Origin: Amborella trichopoda
Taxonomy: Eukaryota; Streptophyta; Magnoliopsida; Amborellales; Amborellaceae
NCBI RefSeq assembly: GCF_000471905.2
Contig: NW_006497600.1
Span: 462,639 to 526,638, forward strand
DNA: 64,000 bases
Reading direction: 5' to 3'
Part shown: one piece after another, positions 58,040 through 64,000 of the stretch
How positions within the stretch are numbered: the first letter of the stretch is position 1
How the letters are laid out: the number at the start of each line of letters is the position of its first letter
Position numbers and translations under genes: made by a program
Notes under the pieces: model-generated
The model's input: the letters and a program-made list of their open reading frames with translations, nothing else
Databases searched by the model: none
What the model was told of the DNA's origin: nothing

Positions 58040-58880
58040 AAAAAAAGTTTAATTTTTGGTTGTCCAACAACCAAAAATTCTGAATTTTTTGTTTTTGTAG
58101 AACTGATTTTTGGTTGTTCAATAAGCGAAAACAGTTGTTCAAAATCTAGTAAGCTTCTAGAATTGGAAGACGTGTTTTCGATTTCTGAAAAACTGAAAAT
58201 TTCGTATTTTCGATTGTTGAAAAACCGAAAATTAAGCATTTTTCGGTTGTTCAACAAACAAAAACTCAACTCTAATTCCAAAAGGTTACTGAAATTTTAA
58301 ATGAGATTTTTGGTTATTGAACAACCGAAAATGCTTAATTTTAAGTTCTTTAACAACTGAAAATTTCTTATTTTCGGTTGTTCAACAATTGAAAACTCAA
58401 CTCCAATTCCAGAAGGTTACTGAAATTTTAAACAAGGTTTTTGGTTTTTCAACAACTGAAAATGCTTAATTTTTGGTTGTTGCAAAAACGAAAATTTCAT
58501 ATTTTCGATTGTTCAACAACCGAACACAACGTCAAATTCCATAAACCTTATGGAATTTCAACTTGTGTTTTTGGTTGTTCACGAAATTTTATTTCAACAA
58601 CTGAAAACCTTGTTTAAAATTCCAGTAACCTTTTGGCAATGGAGTTGTGTTTTCTGTTGTTGAACAATTGAAAATGCTTACTTGTCGGTTATTCAACAAC
58701 TGAAAATTAAGGATTTTTGATTGTTCAACAACCAAAAATCTCGTTTCAAATTTCATAAGGTTACAAATTTTGATCATCTGTTTTCGGTTGTTGAAGAATA
58801 GAAAATCCTTCATTTTCGGTTGTTGAAAAACCGAAAATTGAGCGTTTTCGGTTTTTCAACAACCAAAAATTTATATTTTT
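58040..58880. repeat. array of CGGTTGTTCAACAACCG-type palindromes
   Basis: At least fifteen copies or variants of (T)TTCGGTTGTTCAACAACCGAAAA occur. In the left half they are set in direct units of about 125 bases (TTCCA(A/G)AAGGTTACTGAAATT recurs near 58275 and 58405). In the right half the units are inverted (the inverse of that block near 58620-58640). The array therefore has an overall inverted-repeat symmetry about 58540. The same palindrome type occurs in both MULE terminal repeats. Confidence 0.8.
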
Positions 58881-58999
58881 CTGTTTTTCTAACACCATTT
58901 GAAAGGTTTTGTTGGTCATTGCTTTTCAAAGAAATATAACACTAAGAGGACAATTCTAAATTGGTACAAGGCCACAAGGAAATATTAACAAACTTATGT

Positions 59000-61260
59000 T
59001 TTGTTTACTTTTAATATTTGAGATATTGGGATTTGTAGATAGAGGTCATGATACAATAAGAAGATAGAGATGCCCAAGATCAAGAGAAGGCTATCTATAC
59101 CATTTATATAGAGGAAGGGCCCCTAGAACCTTTATTGAGGCTATAACCCAGGTGCCATTATTAAGAACTGGGAGTCACACACATAGAGCCATTTATCTAA
59201 TTAGTTTGTCAAGAAGAAAAATGGATAATTAAATAAAATGTAGAAAATGCCATCACGTTAGCCTTTCAAACAAAGGCCTAATTAATTTAAATGCATGTAC
59301 TCAAACTCAAAACACTTAAATATTGTCAAAAATACCATTACATTAATTACTTGGGAGTTCATTACAATATGATAACATTAGAAATGCTCGAAAGTACAAA
59401 ACTATACAAAACACTCAATACACTCAAAATTAGGAGTCATCGCTTCTCTTGGGCTGATATTACTTCTTTTAGGTATCATGCCTTCTGGGCTCTTCAACCG
59501 TAGGCTGTGTAGACATGGCCAAGTCTTTTGCAGGAGGACTACTTTCACCCACTACACCACTTTTGGGCTCATCATGTGCAACTTCTTCATTAACTTGGCA
59601 TTATAAATGTTCCATCCTGACTTATATTTTATCTACGTCCATAGGCATAAACTTAGACAACATTTCAAACGTATTGTTAATACGATTATAAACTTCACGA
59701 TATTATTTTTGTCTAAGTGCAAGTGCCTCTGCTAACATGACTGTACTAGCCTGAACTACACTAACTTGTAAAAATAAGATAGGTAAACATAATATTAAAA
59801 CAATTTCATGGAACTAATAGGTAAGTACAAAATTAAAATAAGTTTAGGACAATATAAATATACCAACTGGTCCTCATTACCTCGAGGTCTCATTATATAC
59901 TATGGTTCATGTGCATTAACAACCTCTTCTTCTTCTTAGTTAACAAGTTACATTATGTCTTTTGGTGGGTTAACGACATTATGTATGATAGGATAGGTCA
60001 CTGGGCTGTATCAGGCCTTGTACTCCTCTAAGAGCAACCTATTGTCAGTATCCACTTCAATGTCTGACATCATGTGCTCATGTCGAGTCAACTAATGATG
60101 GGTTTTGTCAGCATTCGATTTTTCCAATCTCTCTGCCCACCTTGTCTACTAGACCTCCTACCAACATAAATGAGATTTCTTTGAATGCCTTGTTTGCTCC
60201 AAATTGTCGGCATACACGATCCAACATATATGGCTTGGCAATATTGTCAAATATCATGGTCGTTATGTACATTGTGTTTCGAATGTCTGCCGCCTATCAT
60301 CAGAAAGGACATCATTAAGCTTGAAATAAGGATTTCATATTACTTGTCATATAACATGAAATTACATATACGACAGTCAGTAACCAAACAACTACAAATA
60401 CTTAACAATAATTAAAATTAATCCATAATAAATCTTGTAATATGAAAGTTAACACTAACTTCATTAAGTTGGAGGTTATCGAAATCTTATCTAATGGGAG
60501 GCATCAAGTTATGTGGATTGCCATAATAATTCTTTAGTGGCCCCTATCTTTTTGCCCTAGGCATATTTGGAGAGATATTATGTAGCCTCATATGCATAAT
60601 ATGCTCATAAGACAAGCACTGCATTACATCAAGATATGATAAACAGTAATTATTTTTAAAAGTAGTCTAAACTATTATGCTTATGTCAGATACAAAAATA
60701 TAATTTAACTGCATGAGAGTGGTTGTACCATTAAAATGTCTCATTCCAAGGGAACGATATAGATATGTGAGGACATCGGCACCCCAAGCATATTTGCCGG
60801 CTTCCTCAATATCCTCAAAGAATTGTGGATACCTCGTTGGCACATTTGCCTGCGATGGATATGAGAAAATGGTGACGCTGATGAGGAAGAGCAGGTATGC
60901 TCAGGTATATCTAAGAACTCATGTGGCAATGTGTGAAAGTTGGCCTTCAACCATTAGTGCTTGATGACTGCCAAGTTGCCTTTAGTGGGGACTCTACCCA
61001 AATTGTTTTCTATAAACTCTCGGAGGTCACTAATTGGATAACATGTAATAGGGTCGCCATCTACAACCAGTCCCAATATCTCGTAAGAATCAAATAATAT
61101 AGGTGTCATCTCACCAATCTGAAAATAATTGGTCTCTGAATACCACCTCTTTGCATTAGCTGCGACCAAGGGATGATCTATTCGACCTGACCGAATAATA
61201 GATAGAGCACCTAACCCAAACACGTTCACTTATTGAATTTGCTCATTGGTTAGATGTCAA
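59000..61260 (-). pseudogene. plant mobile domain (PMD) protein relic
   Basis: On the - strand, 61229-60954 reads as the start of a plant mobile domain: SGRIDHPLVAANAKRWYSET, NYFQIGEMTPILFDSYEILG, LVVDGDPIT. These match the PMD pattern in which the protein binds nothing catalytic but recurs in MAIN/MAIL-type plant proteins and in transposons. Further degraded pieces continue downstream to about 59870 (IPRE-like, HEHIMHMRLHNISPNMPRAK near 60540-60600). Stops and frame changes abound and no ATG is seen at the start. It is convergent with the transposase relic inside the same inverted repeats. The 3' limit is uncertain. Confidence 0.65.
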
Positions 61261-62719
61261 TTGTTTAATTGAAGAGTTTTTTCATCGATTCCTATTTCTT
61301 GTTTTTCCTATAATACAACAAATAGATAACATATGGGTCACAATATATACACATGTACTTCCCGAATGATATTTGAACAGACTACAATTTATTGAAGTAA
61401 TGGAAAGAGCATATGAATATATGCATATACATGTCCTTCCCAAATGAAAAATGATGAATGTTCTGGATGCAGCTGAAGTAAACTAGGGTCCTGAGGACCT
61501 CATGGATATCCCCTATCTAGATGGACACGATTCATATTCACTAAAACCGCATATGATCGTCATGTTACATATACAAAACTTAACTGAATAACTCATAAAC
61601 AATAATGCCATGCTATTATTAAACAGAAAAGATGGTCAATTTTAGACCATAACCTAGTGTTATGGACCACTTTAACTCAATCTATAGGTTCTAATACAAG
61701 TCCCATACTTGGCTTATCATCATTTTCCTCTCTTTATCACTAACCATTACAATAGCAAGTACCACGCCATGAAAAGAACATGATAATACAAAGCAATGGA
61801 TATCGAAACACCAATAACTTATCACACATTTGCATATAGAATCACTGAAACAATGCTAAGTCCCAGATTAAACCTCCAACTAGGTGATCAAAATTTACAT
61901 ATCAAATGAGCTCTCAAATAAATCTAGTCATGAATTATTCTATCCAAAATATTGAAGCATAAAGCATAAAGTTATTTATTTCCTATATATTCCTAAAACC
62001 ACAAGCATTTGCAAAGTGTTCAAGGAAAATCTGTACTTGAATCATAAATCACATACAAATTTTCATTTTTAAGCTACTCAATTTATCAACAAGAAAAATC
62101 AATCATTTCCTAAGATACCACTGAATCTATTACAAATTTGTACTTAAAACTATCTAAGAGTATCAAAGTTAACACACAATACACTATAATGTAAAATCTA
62201 CCCAGCATTCAAAACAAAGCAACACATCAAATTTCGAGTTCTAAGAACAAAGCATTCAAAACAAACCATTCAATCACAGTTTTGTGAATTTCCTCACAGA
62301 CACTAAAAAAAAAAATCAATTCAATACAACCTCTTGTAAAAATTTCGAGTTCTAAAAAAACCTCTAAATTTCTAGTTCACAAAAACCTCAAATTCGTAAA
62401 ATCTTATACAATCAAAATCGACCCACAAATTAACTGAAACTAAATCAATTTCACGAGAAAGAACTAGTGTGCTTGAGTATAAACCCTAAATCAAAATCTT
62501 ATACAATCTAAATTTCTAAAATCGACCCACATACCTTCACTATAGATCAGAAATATGTGAAATGCCTTCAAAATCCAAAAAATGCTGTCAAAATCCAAAA
62601 TAAATCATGAGCTTCACAGAGTATAGAGTTAGGTTGTTTGTGAGAGAGTCGTTAGTTGCATTTTTTGAGCATTCACAGAGCATAGAACCAAAGAGTAGAG
62701 TAGACAAATCGTTAAACTA
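61261..62719. other. MULE interior between the PMD relic and right terminal repeat
   Basis: AT-rich, no coding frame recognised. It would be the 5' region of the - strand PMD relic. Short A-rich tracts (AAAACAAAGCAACACATC etc.) show loose internal similarity (ATTCAAAACAAA occurs twice near 62208 and 62250). Confidence 0.35.
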
Positions 62720-62910
62720 TCAGGGCCATTTTCGGTTTTTTGAAAAACCGAAATCATGGTCATTTCAGTTGTTCAAAAACCGAAAAGGGTAAAACTGTTT
62801 TTTTTTTAAAGTTTTCGTTATGAAGTGAAAAAAATAGACATAAGAGTAATAACAGAAGTATTTGGTATTTTGGTAATAATGAAAAGTATAACGGAAGTGA
62901 GAATTTTTAT
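62720..62910 (-). repeat. right terminal inverted repeat of the MULE
   Basis: Inverse of 49349-49570 with high similarity over about 150 bases, including the CACTTCATAACGAAA and CAAAATACCAAATA blocks. The inner edge carries TTCGGTTTTTTGAAAAACCGAA, a palindrome of the kind in the internal array. Confidence 0.8.
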
Positions 62911-62959
62911 TACACTATTAGGCCATTTGATATTTTTCATACCTATTTAATTTCTTATT

Positions 62960-63175
62960 TCGCATTGGTCGGCCCAGTGCTAGTCATGCCGATCCATCCC
63001 TTAGTACAGGAGGAGGTTTGTGTTAGGTAGACAACCAGCGTAAAACGTTGCCGCATCTTTTCATGAATCCTAAACCTAGGTCTTATTGAGGTATGACCCT
63101 TGATAGAGATAAATGACATAATATGATTCATGTAACCGACCCTAAATAATTGAGATGCTTTTATTTTTGACAAGA
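62960..63175. mobile_element. RTE-LINE/SINE-type 3' tail fragment
   Basis: GGTCGGCCCAGTGCTAGTCATGCC near the start, and GATTCATGTAACCGACCCTAAA followed by ATTGAGATGC near the end, resemble the common plant repeat tail ending in 'catgtagccgaccccaaatagttgggat...'. Related wording occurs at about 41740-41830. Assignment is from remembered consensus and should be tested. Confidence 0.45.
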
Positions 63176-64000
63176 ACCATTAGCATATAAAAGCCCCATT
63201 TTATTTCTATTAACTTTTACTTTTTTCCTTTTGTCTGCTCCCATTTATGCCCCTTACTTATAGAGATAGATAGATATTGTCCCTTGCATCATTCTCTATA
63301 AATAGACGGCAGGTGATGAGGCACACACATTATTTAGGTTCACCTGACTTGACATTGTAAAAAGGTTTGCATTCAAAATATCTTTCTCTAATGTATCATC
63401 ATAAATCTTAACTTAGAGGCATATGTTTATTAAATAGCAACCTTTTTTTTCATTTACCTTTAGCACCAAGATTGGAAATGGCTTAACAATGAACCATAGA
63501 TACTCCCTAGAGAGTATGAAAATTGGGAAAACAGGTAGGAAAACCAGCTCTCTATGGCCCACATATGGGTCCAAAACCTAGTGACATGATTTGAAGTTTT
63601 CAATCTAACAAGGAGTAAGTTTAAGCCATTTATGGGTCACAACATGCATGAGATATATCTTTAGTGACATAAGAAATTAGCAAAATACACTGAGGCATTG
63701 TTTGGACATCTCGATTTTCTGGGTCAGGTTGGAGTTGCCTTTGGAATAAGTCACTTGTCAGCTTGGTGTATCACTATTCATATGTGTTTTTTAATAATAA
63801 AAACACTTATTAGCAAAATGCTATGAATTGCATGATTTTTCCAATATTGAGCAAACAAAAAAAAATTTATTTACATGCTATTGGTGAAATCAAAGATATT
63901 ATCATGTTAAAACGAATACAAATGCTCCTATTATGTATAGATATTTTAATACATTAATGGTCGGAATGGAGGAAAACGAATACAAATGCTCCTATTATAT
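63176..64000. other. intergenic DNA at window end
   Basis: No gene recognised. AAAACGAATACAAATGCTCC followed by TATTAT occurs near 63910 and again near 63975 at the window edge, a direct repeat with a 66-base period that is cut off by the end of the sequence. Confidence 0.4.

Larger units (their letters stand above)
49345..62915. mobile_element. large Mutator-like element (MULE) with transposase and PMD relics
   Basis: About 13.6 kb is bounded by inverted repeats (49349-49500 and about 62750-62910) that share TTATTAC(T/C)AAAATACCAAATA, then TTTTTTTCACTTCATAACGAAA, then TTTTACCCTTTTC, over roughly 150 bases. Inside, on the + strand, are the N-terminal PB1-like region (50248-50586) and the rest of a MuDR-type transposase (55900-57490); on the - strand lies a plant mobile domain relic (61229 to about 59870). 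An LTR element (50870-55815) interrupts the transposase. A palindrome array (58040-58880) shares its motif with both terminal repeats. The alternative is two neighbouring MULEs. Confidence 0.72.

Noticed and set aside
58022..58813. Overlapping open frames on both strands as genes
   Set aside because: Both are translations of the palindrome array, which explains why similar peptides appear on opposite strands.

Overview
The window looks like nuclear DNA from a flowering plant. It is AT-rich and has two multi-exon genes with GT-AG introns and plant-type products, CT/GA-rich 5' leaders, and dense nested plant transposable elements (L1-type LINE, Mutator, hAT, Copia-type LTR, MITEs, SINEs). The species cannot be read from the sequence. 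One assembly gap of 131 N lies at 30380-30510.

Two host genes can be assembled exon by exon. (1) On the + strand, 6407-22901, ten exons encode a family GT14 (core-2/I-branching, BC10-type) glycosyltransferase of about 369 residues. Its last intron is about 12.6 kb and holds a long-TIR DNA element, a 214-bp tandem duplication and a complete antisense L1-type LINE (14138-21604, 12-bp target duplication) that itself carries a 312-bp nested DNA element. Its 5' leader is made of ~145-bp imperfect repeats, the last of which contains the start codon. (2) On the - strand, 46996 down to 37303, five exons encode a 181-residue DUF212 protein (acid phosphatase/vanadium-dependent haloperoxidase-related). 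Its 5.8-kb second intron contains duplicated LINE ORF2 fragments, one split by an hAT element with an 8-bp target duplication.

The left 5.5 kb and the interval 23-37 kb are intergenic. They hold small inverted-repeat elements of several families (three copies of one at 836, 23788 and 57777; three of another at 3271, 4775 and 32598; four of a third at 28195, 28608, 47175 and 48068), SINE-like units, a 23-bp minisatellite inside a 1.64-kb element with a 9-10-bp target duplication, and other tandem arrays.

The right 13.6 kb (about 49345-62915) is best read as one large, decayed Mutator-like element bounded by ~150-bp inverted repeats. It holds a MuDR-type transposase relic on the + strand and, convergent to it, a plant mobile domain (PMD) relic on the - strand. 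Between them lies an array of CGGTTGTTCAACAACCG-type palindromes that also occur in the terminal repeats. The transposase relic is interrupted by a 4.9-kb LTR element with a Copia-type primer-binding site but no visible gag-pol, and that element carries a further ~3-kb repeat-rich insertion. This nested composite is the most unusual structure in the window. I see no tRNA or rRNA gene, CRISPR array or prokaryotic feature.
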